Shown piece after piece: positions 18,008-27,172 of a stretch of 64,000 nucleotides of DNA. Source of the DNA: Streptomyces plumbidurans (GTDB lineage: Bacteria > Actinomycetota > Actinomycetes > Streptomycetales > Streptomycetaceae); NCBI RefSeq assembly GCF_019857225.1, contig NZ_JAFJSY010000001.1, positions 284,770 to 348,769 of the forward strand, in the 5' to 3' direction. Made by a program: the position numbers and the translations under genes. The notes below the pieces were generated by a model, which worked only from the letters and a program-made list of their open reading frames with translations, searched no databases and was not told where the DNA came from. Numbering within the stretch: position 1 is the stretch's first letter; every line of letters begins with the position of its first letter.

Positions 18008-18868
18008 ATGCAGCACGGTCCCGCGGTGCGTCGCCGGAAGCTGGGCGCCGAACTGCGTTCGTTGCGCACGAGCGCGGGGCTCACGAGTGGTGAGGCGGCC
18101 CGGCTGGTGGGCTGGCACCAGTCGAAGGTGAGCCGGATCGAGACGGGCGCCAGCGGGGTCAAACCGGCCGACGTGCGGTTACTCCTCGACGCGTACGCCG
18201 TGGCCGACGCCCAACTGCGGGAGCTGGTGATGGTGTTGGCGGGATCCGAGGACGGCAGCGGCCGGCATCACTGGTGGCACGCCTATCGCGGGGTACTACC
18301 GCCGACCTACCGCGATTTCATCAGCCTCGAGTCCCAGGCGAGTGCGATGAGCACGCTGGAGACATCGGTCGTGCCCGGGCTGCTGCAGACGCCCGAGTAC
18401 GCAACGGCGGTGACCCGGGCCGCGGTCGGCGGACTGGACGACGAGCGGCTGGACGCCCTGGTCGAGGTGCGCCTGGCCCGGCAGGACGTACTGCGCTCGG
18501 ATCCGCCGCTGGAGCTCAGCGCGGTGCTGGACGAGGCGGTACTGCACCGGGAGGTCGGCGGCCCCGACGTCATGGCACGCCAACTGGAGCGACTTGTGGA
18601 GGCGGCGCAACTTCCCCAAGTACGGCTACAGGTACTGCCGTTCGCCGCCGGTGCACATGTCGGTGTCACAGGCCCTTTCGTAATTTTCTCGTTTGCGAGC
18701 ACTTCTGATCTGGACGTGGTTGTTCTCGACCACTTGACGAGTAGCCTCTATCTGGAACGGAAAGAAGACCTTCAGGCCTATACCGAGGCCTTCAACGCCC
18801 TTCAGTACCACGCCCTTTCACCCGAGGACTCGTTGGAATACATCGCCGGGATAGGTGACGGCACGTAA
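18008..18868 (+). CDS. WhiJ-like XRE helix-turn-helix regulator with DUF5753
   Basis: 286 aa. An N-terminal HTH_XRE (LGAELRSLRTSAGLTSGEAARLVGWHQSKVSRIETG, about residues 12-46) is followed by the DUF5753 domain (about 90-270) with the typical IPGLLQTPEYA-like motif. This architecture is the WhiJ/AbaA-like family that tunes development and antibiotic production in Streptomyces. GGAG lies 5 bases before the ATG. The DUF397 partner gene begins 10 bp after the stop. Confidence 0.9.
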   Translation: MQHGPAVRRRKLGAELRSLRTSAGLTSGEAARLVGWHQSKVSRIETGASGVKPADVRLLLDAYAVADAQLRELVMVLAGSEDGSGRHHWWHAYRGVLPPTYRDFISLESQASAMSTLETSVVPGLLQTPEYATAVTRAAVGGLDDERLDALVEVRLARQDVLRSDPPLELSAVLDEAVLHREVGGPDVMARQLERLVEAAQLPQVRLQVLPFAAGAHVGVTGPFVIFSFASTSDLDVVVLDHLTSSLYLERKEDLQAYTEAFNALQYHALSPEDSLEYIAGIGDGT

Positions 18869-18878
18869 GGGAGGCACC

Positions 18879-19106
18879 ATGTCCGTACTGCCTCGGAACG
18901 TTCCATCCAGTATCGATCTGCCCGCCATGCGATGGCTGCGCAGCAGCTACAGCACGGGAGCCAACAACTGCGTAGAGACGACTGTGCCGCGCTCGGGCCC
19001 CTGGGCCGGACTGCTCGCCGTACGCGACTCCAAGGACCCGGCCGGTCCGGCCCTGCTCTTCTCCCCCGGGAGCTGGACCGACTTCACGGCCGCGCTGGCG
19101 TCCTGA
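18879..19106 (+). CDS. DUF397 protein
   Basis: 75 aa. The whole protein is a DUF397 domain: RWLRSSYSTGANNCVET, then LLAVRDSKDPAGPALLFSPGSWTDFTAAL. DUF397 proteins are small partners or antagonists of the adjacent WhiJ-like HTH protein. The start is ATG 18879 with GGGAGG 5 bases upstream rather than an earlier in-frame codon inside the upstream gene. Confidence 0.9.
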   Translation: MSVLPRNVPSSIDLPAMRWLRSSYSTGANNCVETTVPRSGPWAGLLAVRDSKDPAGPALLFSPGSWTDFTAALAS

Positions 19107-19147
19107 TCAGTCCTGCATCGTGCGGCGCACGGCCGTGTCACGCCGAC

Positions 19148-20275
19148 TCATGGTCGCGTCTCGCCGATCACCAGGACAGCGCGTTCGATCTCTGCCCCGG
19201 TCAGGTCCGCCCGGGCCGTCAGCCTCAGCCGTGAGATGCCGTCGGGCACGGAAGGGGGACGGAAACAACCCACGGCCAAACCTGCCGTACGGCAGTCGGC
19301 AGCCCACTTGACGGCCTGCTCCGGGGACGGAGCGCGCACCGACACCACCGCGGCGTCCGGGCGTACCGCCTCATGACCCGCGGTGGTCAGTCGTGCGTAC
19401 AGGTCGGTGGCCACCGTGCGCGCCCGGGCCGCCCGCTCCGGCTCGCGGCGCAGCAGCCTGAGGGCCGCCAGGGCCGCCCCCGCCGCGGCGGGGGCGAGTC
19501 CCGTGTCGAAGATGAACGTCCGGGCGGCGTTGACCAGATGGTCGATGACCCGGGCCGGGCCGAGGACGGCGCCGCCCTGGCTGCCGAGCGACTTGGACAG
19601 CGTCACGGTCACGACGAGATCGTCGGCGCCCGCGAGGCCCGCCGCCTGCGCGGCACCGCGCCCACCGTCGCCGAGGACGCCGAGGCCGTGGGCGTCGTCC
19701 ACCAGCAGACCCGCGCCGCGCTCCCGGCAGGCGGCCGCCAGTTCGGTCAGCGGGGCCGCGTCGCCGTCGACCGAGAAGACCGTGTCCGACACCACCACGG
19801 CCGGGCCCTCGTGCGTGTGCAGCGCCTTGCGCACGGCGTCCGGGTCGGCGTGTCCGACCACCTGCCGTGCGCCCCGGGCCAGTCGGCAGCCGTCGATCAG
19901 CGAGGCATGGTTGCCCGCGTCCGAGACGATCAGCGAGCCGTGCGGGGCGAGGGTGGCGACCGCGGCGAGGTTGGCGGCGTAGCCGGAGGAGAAGACCAGG
20001 GCCGCCTCGAAGCCGCAGAAGTCGGCCAGCTCGCGCTCCAGCTCGGCGTGCAGCTCGGTCGTTCCGGTGACGAGCCGGGAGCCGGTCGCGCCGCCGCCCC
20101 ACGTCCGCGCCGCCCGGGCCGCGCCCTCGGTGACCTCCGGGTGGCGGGCAAGACCCAGGTAGTCGTTGCTCGCCAGATCGAGCAGCGGGGAGTCGGCCGG
20201 GCGCGGGCGCAGGGTCCGGACCAGATTGGCGCGACGGCGCAGCGCGGCCTGTTCGTCGATCCAGCCGAACGCCAT
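19148..20275 (-). CDS. bioF: 8-amino-7-oxononanoate synthase
   Basis: 375 aa PLP enzyme of the alpha-oxoamine synthase family. It condenses pimeloyl-ACP/CoA with L-alanine, the first committed step of biotin ring assembly. Seen: [45 protein letters not shown] and the PLP lysine in [18 protein letters not shown] lies just before ATG 20275. It is transcribed divergently from bioB-bioA-bioD across a 147-bp gap, so the four genes probably share control. Confidence 0.95.
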   Translation of the reverse strand: MAFGWIDEQAALRRRANLVRTLRPRPADSPLLDLASNDYLGLARHPEVTEGAARAARTWGGGATGSRLVTGTTELHAELERELADFCGFEAALVFSSGYAANLAAVATLAPHGSLIVSDAGNHASLIDGCRLARGARQVVGHADPDAVRKALHTHEGPAVVVSDTVFSVDGDAAPLTELAAACRERGAGLLVDDAHGLGVLGDGGRGAAQAAGLAGADDLVVTVTLSKSLGSQGGAVLGPARVIDHLVNAARTFIFDTGLAPAAAGAALAALRLLRREPERAARARTVATDLYARLTTAGHEAVRPDAAVVSVRAPSPEQAVKWAADCRTAGLAVGCFRPPSVPDGISRLRLTARADLTGAEIERAVLVIGETRP

Positions 20276-20422
20276 GACTCCTCCGGGGCTTTTGTAGGCA
20301 GTGGACAGACACTAGCCGGACGGTCCGCACCCCATGATGTGGCAATCCACACACAGCGAAGTGCCGCTGTTGTTCCATCTCTCCTTGGCCGCGGGCGGGT
20401 CCGTAGGACAGGATCGGCTCTC
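20276..20422. promoter_or_regulatory. Divergent bioF / bioBAD promoter region
   Basis: Control region for both biotin transcripts. It contains a short inverted repeat TGTGG-CAAT-CCACA at 20338-20351. No clear BioQ- or BirA-type operator was recognised. Confidence 0.4.
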
Positions 20423-21634
20423 ATGGACCTGCTGAACACGCTGGTGGACAAGGGGCTTCGGCGCGAGCTGCCGACCCGCGAGGAAGCTCTGGCCGTACTC
20501 GCCACTTCCGACGACGACGTGCTCGACGTGGTGGCCGCGGCCGGGAAGGTGCGCCGGAAGTGGTTCGGCCGACGGGTGAAACTCAACTATCTCGTCAACC
20601 TGAAGTCGGGCCTGTGTCCCGAGGACTGCTCGTACTGCTCGCAGCGGCTCGGCTCGAAGGCCGACATCCTGAAGTACACCTGGCTCAAGCCCGAGCAGGC
20701 CTCGCAGGCCGCCGCCGCGGGTCTGGCCGGCGGGGCCAAGCGGGTGTGCCTGGTGGCGTCCGGGCGCGGGCCGACCGACCGTGACATCGACCGGGTCGCG
20801 GGCACCATCAAGGCGATCAAGGACGAGAACGAGGGCGTCGAGGTGTGCGCCTGCCTCGGACTGCTCTCCGACGGCCAGGCCGAGCGGCTGCGCGAGGCCG
20901 GCGCGGACGCCTACAACCACAACCTCAACACGTCCGAGGCGACGTACGGGGACATCACGACCACGCACACGTACGCCGATCGGGTGGACACGGTGTCCAA
21001 GGCGCACGCGGCCGGGCTGTCCGCCTGTTCGGGTCTGATCGCGGGCATGGGCGAGAGCGACGAGGACCTGGTGGACGTGGTCTTCTCGCTGCGCGAGCTG
21101 GACCCGGACTCGGTGCCGGTGAACTTCCTGATCCCGATGGAGGGCACCCCGCTGGCCGCGGAGTGGCACCTGACCCCGCAGCGCTGTCTGCGGATCCTGG
21201 CGATGGTGCGGTTCGTGTGCCCGGACGTCGAGGTGCGCATCGCGGGCGGCCGTGAGGTCCATCTGCGCACGATGCAGCCGCTCGCCCTGCACCTGGCCAA
21301 CTCGATCTTCCTCGGCGACTACCTCACCAGCGAGGGCCAGGCGGGCAGGACCGACCTGGAGATGATCGCCGACGCCGGTTTCGAGGTGGAGGGCGCCGAC
21401 GAGCTGACCCTGCCGGAGCACCGGGTCACGGCGGGGGGCGGGTGCGGGTCGCACGGGGAAGCGGACGCGGGCTGCGGGTCGCACGGGGACGCCGGGTGCG
21501 GGTCGCACGAGGGTGGTGGCGTCTGCGGTACGGCCGCTCCCGCTGCCGCGGCGCCCGCCGCCAACGAGGCGCGGACCGACCTGGTCGCCGTCCGCCGCCG
21601 CGGTGCCGGAACGGACCTTGCGCCCAATGCCTGA
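20423..21634 (+). CDS. bioB: Biotin synthase with a C-terminal Cys-Gly-Ser-His repeat tail
   Basis: 403 aa radical SAM enzyme converting dethiobiotin to biotin. The 4Fe-4S motif [10 protein letters not shown] sits at about residues 68-77. [19 protein letters not shown] and the later RIAGGRE block (the Arg ligand of the 2Fe-2S cluster) are present. The catalytic domain ends near residue 340. A tail of about 65 residues follows that contains three CGSH units, a further Cys, and then Ala/Pro-rich sequence. The start is ATG 20423; the open frame extends upstream through bioF antisense and must be ignored. The stop overlaps bioA by 8 bp. Confidence 0.95.
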   Translation: MDLLNTLVDKGLRRELPTREEALAVLATSDDDVLDVVAAAGKVRRKWFGRRVKLNYLVNLKSGLCPEDCSYCSQRLGSKADILKYTWLKPEQASQAAAAGLAGGAKRVCLVASGRGPTDRDIDRVAGTIKAIKDENEGVEVCACLGLLSDGQAERLREAGADAYNHNLNTSEATYGDITTTHTYADRVDTVSKAHAAGLSACSGLIAGMGESDEDLVDVVFSLRELDPDSVPVNFLIPMEGTPLAAEWHLTPQRCLRILAMVRFVCPDVEVRIAGGREVHLRTMQPLALHLANSIFLGDYLTSEGQAGRTDLEMIADAGFEVEGADELTLPEHRVTAGGGCGSHGEADAGCGSHGDAGCGSHEGGGVCGTAAPAAAAPAANEARTDLVAVRRRGAGTDLAPNA

Positions 21635-22907
21635 CCTGCCCGTCCCCGAACTGCTCGAACTGGACCGGCGGCACGTGTGGCATCCGTACGGCCCCATGCC
21701 CGGCCGCGTCGAACCGCTCGTCGTCGAGTCGGCGAGCGGGGTGCGGCTGCGGATGGCGGACGGCTCGGGCGAACTCGTCGACGGGATGTCCTCGTGGTGG
21801 TCGGCGATCCACGGCTACAACCACCCGGTGCTCAACGAGGCCGCGCGCGAGCAGCTCGGCCGGATGAGCCATGTGATGTTCGGCGGGCTCACCCACGAGC
21901 CCGCCGTCCGATTGGCAAAGCTCCTTGTCGACATGTCGCCGGACGGGCTGGAGCACGTGTTCCTCGCCGACTCCGGCTCGGTGTCGGTCGAGGTCGCCGT
22001 CAAGATGTGCCTGCAGTACTGGCGTTCACTGGGCCGCACCGGCAAACAGCGGCTGCTGACCTGGCGCGGCGGCTACCACGGCGACACCTGGCAGCCGATG
22101 TCGGTGTGCGATCCCGAGGGCGGGATGCACGAGCTGTGGACCGGGGTCCTGCCGCGGCAGGTGTTCGTGGACGCGCCTCCGGCCGAGTACGAGGAGTCGT
22201 ACGCCGAGCTGCTGCGCTCGGCGATCGCGGAGCGCGCCGACGAGCTGGCCGCGGTGATCGTCGAACCGGTGGTGCAGGGTGCGGGCGGGATGCGCTTCCA
22301 CTCCCCCGCCTATCTGCGGGTGCTGCGCGAGGCGTGCGACGCGCACGGCGTACTGCTGGTGTTCGACGAGATCGCGACCGGATTCGGGCGCACGGGCGCG
22401 CTGTTCGCGGCGGACCATGCGGTGGTGACGCCGGACGTGATGTGTGTGGGCAAGGCCCTGACCGGCGGGTACATGACGATGGCGGCGACCCTGTGCACGT
22501 CCGCGGTGGCCGACGGCATCTCGCGGGGTGAGGTGCCGGTGCTGGCCCACGGCCCGACCTTCATGGGCAACCCGCTCGCCGCGTCCGTCGCCTGCGCCTC
22601 CGTCGAGCTGCTGCTCGGCCAGGACTGGCTCGGTGAGGTCAAGCGGATCGAGGCGGGACTGCGGGAGGGCCTCGCTCCGGCACGGGACCTTCCTGGCGTA
22701 CGGGACGTGCGCGTGCTCGGCGCGATCGGGGTCGTCCAGCTGGACCACGAGGTCGACATGAAGGCCGCGACCGGGGCCGCCGTGCGCGAAGGCGTGTGGC
22801 TACGTCCCTTCCGCGACCTGATCTACACGATGCCGCCGTACGTCACCGGGGACGCGGACCTGGCACGGATCGCCCGCGCGGTGTGCGCGGCGGCACGGGA
22901 GGGGTGA
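21627..22907 (+). CDS. bioA: Adenosylmethionine-8-amino-7-oxononanoate aminotransferase
   Basis: 426 aa class III aminotransferase using S-adenosylmethionine as amino donor to make 7,8-diaminopelargonate. Diagnostic blocks: [50 protein letters not shown] and GKALTGGYM (PLP Lys). The ATG at 21627 overlaps the bioB stop by 8 bp and has only a weak ribosome site, so expression probably depends on coupling. bioD follows after 2 bp. Confidence 0.95.
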   Translation: MPDLPVPELLELDRRHVWHPYGPMPGRVEPLVVESASGVRLRMADGSGELVDGMSSWWSAIHGYNHPVLNEAAREQLGRMSHVMFGGLTHEPAVRLAKLLVDMSPDGLEHVFLADSGSVSVEVAVKMCLQYWRSLGRTGKQRLLTWRGGYHGDTWQPMSVCDPEGGMHELWTGVLPRQVFVDAPPAEYEESYAELLRSAIAERADELAAVIVEPVVQGAGGMRFHSPAYLRVLREACDAHGVLLVFDEIATGFGRTGALFAADHAVVTPDVMCVGKALTGGYMTMAATLCTSAVADGISRGEVPVLAHGPTFMGNPLAASVACASVELLLGQDWLGEVKRIEAGLREGLAPARDLPGVRDVRVLGAIGVVQLDHEVDMKAATGAAVREGVWLRPFRDLIYTMPPYVTGDADLARIARAVCAAAREG

Positions 22908-22909
22908 CC

Positions 22910-23626
22910 ATGCGGATCCTGGTGATCACGGGGACCGGCACGGAGGTCGGCAAGACGGTCACGACCGCCGCGGTCGCCGCGGCCGCCCTCGCGGCGGGCC
23001 GTTCGGTGGCCGTGCTCAAGGCCGCGCAGACGGGCGTACGTCCGGACGAGCCCGGGGACGCCGCCGAGGTCGCGCGGCTCGCGGGAGCCGTCACGACGGC
23101 CGAACTCGCCCGCTACCCTGAGCCGTTGGCGCCGGGGACGGCCGCGCGGCGGGCCGGGATGACCCCGGTCCATCCACAGGACGTCGCCGAGGCCGCCGCC
23201 AAGCTGGCCACCGAGCACGACCTGGTCCTGGTGGAAGGGGCGGGCGGACTGCTCGTCCGCTTCGACCCGGCGGGCGGCACCCTGGCGGACGCGGCGCAGC
23301 TGCTACGGGCGCCGGTACTGGTCGTGGCCCCCGCCGGACTGGGCACGCTCAACAACACCGAACTGACGGCACGCGAACTCCGGACACGCCACCTGGACCT
23401 CCTGGGCGTGGTCATCGGCAGCTGGCCCCCCTCCCCCGACCTAGCCGCACGCTGCAACCTGACAGACCTGCCGGACGTCGCCGCGGCCCCCTTGCTGGGC
23501 GCCCTACCTGCGGGCGCGGCGGGCCTGGACCCCGCCCACTTCCGCACACAGGCACCGGGTTGGCTGGCCCCACGGCTGGACGGGACTTGGGACGCGGAGG
23601 CGTTCCGGGGGCGGGAGGGGGCGTAG
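22910..23626 (+). CDS. bioD: Dethiobiotin synthetase
   Basis: 238 aa P-loop carboxylase that closes the ureido ring of biotin. GTGTEVGKTV is the Walker A, KAAQTGV the substrate loop and VEGAGGLLVR the metal-binding Glu block. GGGAGGGG precedes ATG 22910, 2 bp after bioA. The stop codon lies exactly at the edge of the pqqE-derived repeat array, and the last bases of the gene resemble the flank of the repeat unit at 24070-24085. Confidence 0.94.
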   Translation: MRILVITGTGTEVGKTVTTAAVAAAALAAGRSVAVLKAAQTGVRPDEPGDAAEVARLAGAVTTAELARYPEPLAPGTAARRAGMTPVHPQDVAEAAAKLATEHDLVLVEGAGGLLVRFDPAGGTLADAAQLLRAPVLVVAPAGLGTLNNTELTARELRTRHLDLLGVVIGSWPPSPDLAARCNLTDLPDVAAAPLLGALPAGAAGLDPAHFRTQAPGWLAPRLDGTWDAEAFRGREGA

Positions 23627-23856
23627 CGGCTGAGCGGGTCGGTCAGGGCAGCTGCCCGGCGCGCCCGGTCGCCCCGGCCCGCCCCGGCGCTCGTCGCCTG
23701 ATCGCCACCGTCCGCCCCTGCGTGATCACCGCCCCCCGCGCCTCACGCGTCCGCTTCGACCAGCGCCCGGATCAGGACATGCCCCGGCGAGGGGCGGCAG
23801 GGCGAGTCGGGGTGGGTGGCGGTGAGGGCTTAGGACTGGCAGCGGAAGGAGGCACT
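23627..23856 (-). pseudogene. Decayed copy 1 of the pqqE 3' end
   Basis: This 230-bp unit is collinear with the last part of pqqE. In the pqqE frame the minus strand reads CQS-stop-ALTATHPDSPC, then RPSPGHVLIRALVEADA, against CQSYALTGDPSRTDPAC and RLSPAHGLIRALTEG in the real gene. TAA replaces the Tyr codon and a further TGA follows. Its first 90 bp are nearly identical to the true pqqE end (24086 onward). Confidence 0.8.
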
Positions 23857-24085
23857 CGGCTGAGCGGGCCGGTCAGGGCAGCTGACGGCCACCCCGGCTC
23901 GTGCCGGTGCCCGCCTCCTGATCGCCACCGTCCGACCGCCCCTGCGCACCCTCTCCGCCCTGCACGCCCCGCGCGGTCCCTCCGACCAGCGCCCTGATCA
24001 GGGCGTGATCCAGGGAGGAACGGCAGGCCGATTCGGTGCCGGGGGCGCCGGAAAGGGCGTAGGTCTGGCGACGGGAGGGTCGTAG
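23857..24085 (-). pseudogene. Decayed copy 2 of the pqqE 3' end
   Basis: A second 229-bp unit in the same orientation. Its minus-strand frame reads TYALSGAPGTESAC, RSSLDHALIRALVGG and ends RQLP-stop at 23873, mirroring SYALTGDPSRTDPAC ... AGQLP-stop of pqqE. It is more diverged in DNA than copy 1 but still open over the conserved part. It has no radical SAM domain and cannot encode a functional PqqE. Confidence 0.78.
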
Positions 24086-24101
24086 CGGCTGAGCGGGTCG
24101 G

Positions 24102-25244
24102 TCAGGGCAGCTGACCCGCGTGCCCGGTCGCCCCGGCCCGCCCCGGCGCTCGCCGCCTGATCGCCACCGTCCGCCCCTGCGTGCCCTCACTGGCCTCCCC
24201 GTCCCCTTCCGTCAGCGCTCTGATCAGGCCGTGGGCCGGGGAGAGACGGCACGCCGGGTCGGTGCGGGAGGGGTCTCCTGTGAGGGCGTAGGACTGGCAG
24301 CGGCAGCCGCCGAAGTCCTGGTCGCGGTGGGAGCAGCTGTGGCAGGGCTCGGGCATCCAGGCGGTGCCGCGGTAGCGGGTGAAGGCCGTGGAGTGGTCCC
24401 AGATCCAGGACAGCGGGTGGTCGCGGACGTTCGGTGGGTCGAGGTCCGGGAGGGAGGCCGCGGCCGGGCAGGGCAGGGCGGTGCCGTCCGGGGTGACCGT
24501 GAGCGAGACGGCGCCCCAGCCGCCCATGCACGGCTTGGCCTCGCCGTCGAAGTAGTCGGGGACCACCCACACCAGTTCGGGGCCGTCCGGCGCGAGCCGC
24601 TCGCGCCAGCGCTCGACGGCGTCCCGGGCCCGGGTGAGCTGGTCGCGGGTGGGCAGGAGTGCGGCGCGGTTGAGCAGGCCCCAGCCGTAGAACTGGGCGT
24701 TGGCCAGTTCGATGCGGTCCACGCCCCAGGCCAGGCCCAGTTCGACCACGGCGTCCACGGCGTCGAGGTTCTCGCGGTGCAGGACGACGTTGAGGCCGAG
24801 CGGGAGACCCGCGTCCCGGACGAGCGCGGCGGCGCGTTCCTTGTCCGCGAAGGACCTGCGTCCGCCGATCCGGTCGGAGGCGTCCGGGTCGGCGTGCTGC
24901 ACCGACAGCTGGACGCTGCGCAGCCCGGCGGCCGTCAGTTCGGACAGCCGCGACCGGTCCAAGCCCACTCCGCTGGTGACCAGTTGGGTGTAGATGCCGG
25001 CCTGCTCCGCGGCCGTCACGATCTGTGCGAGGTCGCGGCGCAACAGCGGCTCGCCACCGGAGAGATGGGTGTGGACCACGCCCAACTCGCCTGCCTGGTG
25101 CATTACTTCGGCCCATTGCTGGGTGGTGAGCTCGCGCGACCGGCGGGTCAGCTCCAGCGGGTTGGAGCAGTATCCGCAGTGCAGCGGGCAGGCGTGGGTG
25201 AGTTCGGCGAGCAGGGCCCAGGGGCGGTCGGGTGCGGTCGTCAT
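24102..25244 (-). CDS. pqqE: PqqA peptide cyclase (radical SAM-SPASM)
   Basis: 380 aa. The radical SAM motif is ACPLHCGYC (CxxxCxxC) near residue 20. The SPASM region carries the auxiliary-cluster cysteines in CMGGWG, CPAAASLP, CHSCSHRDQDFGGCRC and DPAC. It forms the Glu-Tyr carbon-carbon bond in PqqA with help from PqqD. The ATG at 25244 overlaps the pqqD stop (ATGA). The final 60 or so codons, coding SYALTGD...SPAHGLIRALTEG and a Gly/Arg-rich end, are the source of the two repeats downstream. Confidence 0.93.
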   Translation of the reverse strand: MTTAPDRPWALLAELTHACPLHCGYCSNPLELTRRSRELTTQQWAEVMHQAGELGVVHTHLSGGEPLLRRDLAQIVTAAEQAGIYTQLVTSGVGLDRSRLSELTAAGLRSVQLSVQHADPDASDRIGGRRSFADKERAAALVRDAGLPLGLNVVLHRENLDAVDAVVELGLAWGVDRIELANAQFYGWGLLNRAALLPTRDQLTRARDAVERWRERLAPDGPELVWVVPDYFDGEAKPCMGGWGAVSLTVTPDGTALPCPAAASLPDLDPPNVRDHPLSWIWDHSTAFTRYRGTAWMPEPCHSCSHRDQDFGGCRCQSYALTGDPSRTDPACRLSPAHGLIRALTEGDGEASEGTQGRTVAIRRRAPGRAGATGHAGQLP

Positions 25245-25513
25245 CGTAACCAGCCCTCTGTACGCAGTTGGTCGAGGAAGGCGGGGACGTCGCCGGCCAC
25301 GGGCGCGCCGGGGAAGCGGTCGGCCAGTTCGCCGACGATGTCGCCCACGCTGCGGGTGCCGTCGCACAGGCCGACAATCGCTCCGGCCGCGCCCTTGAGC
25401 ACGACAACGCGTTCGGGGAGCAGCAGCAGGTCCGTGCCGCGTGCCCGGTCGTGCCGCATGACGACGGCGGGCGCCGGCACGGGCCGCCAGTCGGCCATCG
25501 CGGCCACGCTCAC
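25241..25513 (-). CDS. pqqD: PqqD peptide chaperone
   Basis: 90 aa RiPP recognition element protein that presents PqqA to PqqE. Recognised by LLLLPERVVVLKGAAGAIVGLCDGTRSVGDIVGEL, with the C-terminal FLDQLRTEGWLR. The GTG at 25513 overlaps the pqqC stop as GTGA and has GGAGGAGGA just upstream; an internal ATG (25498) is the alternative. Its stop overlaps pqqE, so C, D and E are translationally chained. Confidence 0.9.
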   Translation of the reverse strand: MSVAAMADWRPVPAPAVVMRHDRARGTDLLLLPERVVVLKGAAGAIVGLCDGTRSVGDIVGELADRFPGAPVAGDVPAFLDQLRTEGWLR

Positions 25514-26268
25514 GACTCCTCCTCCGGGCCCGCCCTGTCCACGGCGTCGAGCAGCGACCACAGCACGTCGCACTTGAACCGCAGCGCGGCCACGGCCCGT
25601 TCCTGGTCCTGACGGGTGCGGGCCCAGCCGAGCACGAGGTCGAGCGCTTCGCGGCTGTCGCGCCGCCCCTGGGAGACACGGGTGCGGAAGTAGGCGAGGC
25701 CCTCCGGCTCGATCCACCGGTAGTGGCGTTCGAAGGCGTCGATACGGATGCGCATCAGGTCCGGTGCGGACAGTTCGGTGAGCGATGCGGCGACGGCCTC
25801 CAGGGGCGGGTGCAGCCGGCAGAAGTTGACGTATCCGTCGACCGCCAGCCGTACGCCCGGCAGTACGGCGTCGGCGCCGAGCAGCGTCGCGCGGTCCAGG
25901 CCGGCCGCCTCACCGAGCCGCAGCCACCGTTCGATGCCGCCCTCGCCCGGCCGCTCGCCGTCGTGGTCCTGGATGCGGTGCAGCCACATGCGGCGCAGCG
26001 CCGGGGTGTCCAGCTTGGCGAGGATCAGGGCGTCCTTGACGGGGATGTGGCGCTGGTAGTGGAAGCGGTTGACGATCCAGCGGCGCAGCTCGTCCGGGCT
26101 CAGATCGCCGCTGTGCATACGGAGGTTGAAGGGGTGGCGGTCGTGGTACCGCTCCTCCCCGACCGCGCGCAGGTGTTCCTCGAACTCCGCGCGGCTCCAA
26201 GGCTGCGCGGGCGGCGCGGCCGTAGTCGTTGTGCCTGCCGTAGTCCTTGTGGCTGCCGTGGTCGTCAC
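25510..26268 (-). CDS. pqqC: Pyrroloquinoline-quinone synthase PqqC
   Basis: 252 aa cofactor-free oxidase with a heme-oxygenase-like fold that performs the final ring closure and oxidation to PQQ. Blocks seen: YHDRHPFNLRMHSGDLSPDELRRWI, NRFHYQRHIPVKDALILAK, IQDHDGERPGEGGIERWLRLGEA and FERHYRWIEPEGLAYF. The N terminus has about 20 low-complexity Thr/Ala residues before the conserved domain. The GTG at 26268 overlaps the pqqB stop as GTGA. Confidence 0.94.
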   Translation of the reverse strand: MTTTAATRTTAGTTTTAAPPAQPWSRAEFEEHLRAVGEERYHDRHPFNLRMHSGDLSPDELRRWIVNRFHYQRHIPVKDALILAKLDTPALRRMWLHRIQDHDGERPGEGGIERWLRLGEAAGLDRATLLGADAVLPGVRLAVDGYVNFCRLHPPLEAVAASLTELSAPDLMRIRIDAFERHYRWIEPEGLAYFRTRVSQGRRDSREALDLVLGWARTRQDQERAVAALRFKCDVLWSLLDAVDRAGPEEES

Positions 26269-27164
26269 AGCTCGATCACCGTCCCGTCGTTCGCCACCTC
26301 GAGGCCCAGCCGGGCGAGCGTCTTGTGCTGGGGCGCGGCCGGGTCGACGAGGGGATTGGTGTTGTTGAGGTGCGTGTAGAGGCAGCGCGCCGAGAGCCGG
26401 GCGAGCCGCTCGGCTGTTCCGTCCGGGCCTTCGATGGGCAGATGGCCCATGCCGGTCGCGGTGCGCTCGGAGATGCCCGTGCGGCGGGGCTCCTCGTCGT
26501 CCCAGAAGGTGCCGTCGACGATGACGCAGTCGGCCTCGGCGGCGGCCCGGTCGAAGGAGTCCGGCCAGGCGGCCAGTGCGGGGGCGTACAGCGCGGTCGC
26601 GCCGGTGCCGGGGTCGTAGAGCCGCAGTGCGACGACCCAGGCGTCGTCGTCGGGTGCGTCGGCGGCGTAGCGCGGGCGCTTGCCCGACACCGGGATGCCG
26701 GTGATCCGCAGGCCCGGCGTGCCCGGCTCCAGCGGTTCGGCGCCGCGCCGTGGCAACTCGCGCCAGGTCATGGAGGTGTACGGGGCCAGCACGTCGCCGA
26801 GGTGGAGCCGGTCCTGCAGTGCCTCGCGGACCGGGGCCGTGGAGATGATCTGGAGGCCGTCGGCCTCGCGCAGCCGTGCGAGGCCGAGGGTGTGGTCGAG
26901 TTCGGCGTCGGTGAGGACGATTCCGGCGAGGGGTGTTTCTCGGGTGCCGGGTCCCGGGTGGAGTTCGGGGCGGCTCTCGATCTGGTCGCCGATGTCGGGG
27001 GTCGCGTTGACGACGTACCAGCGGCCGTCGTCGGTTCGAACGGCCAGGGACGCGTGGCGGCGGCGACGGCGCGGATCCGCGCGTGCCCCGGAGCATCCGG
27101 AGCACGCGCAGTTCCACTGAGGGATGCCGCCGCCCGCGGCGGTGCCGAGTACCAGCAGCAGCAT
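26265..27164 (-). CDS. pqqB: PqqB, metallo-beta-lactamase-fold hydroxylase
   Basis: 299 aa. Typical start LLLVLGTAAGGGIPQWNCACSGCSGAR with the CxCxxC zinc site, then TPDIGDQI, LTDAELDHTLGL and THLNNTNPLV. PqqB hydroxylates the crosslinked Glu-Tyr intermediate. ATG 27164 follows the pqqA stop by 8 bp. The readable frame extends upstream through pqqA, but only the part from MLLLVLG on is PqqB. Confidence 0.94.
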   Translation of the reverse strand: MLLLVLGTAAGGGIPQWNCACSGCSGARADPRRRRRHASLAVRTDDGRWYVVNATPDIGDQIESRPELHPGPGTRETPLAGIVLTDAELDHTLGLARLREADGLQIISTAPVREALQDRLHLGDVLAPYTSMTWRELPRRGAEPLEPGTPGLRITGIPVSGKRPRYAADAPDDDAWVVALRLYDPGTGATALYAPALAAWPDSFDRAAAEADCVIVDGTFWDDEEPRRTGISERTATGMGHLPIEGPDGTAERLARLSARCLYTHLNNTNPLVDPAAPQHKTLARLGLEVANDGTVIEL

Positions 27165-27172
27165 GGCGCGAT

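Noticed and set aside
23873..24190. Minus-strand 105-codon frame as a separate small gene
   Set aside because: Its conserved part is a diverged copy of the pqqE C terminus and its beginning overlaps pqqE in another frame. Treated as a decayed duplicate.
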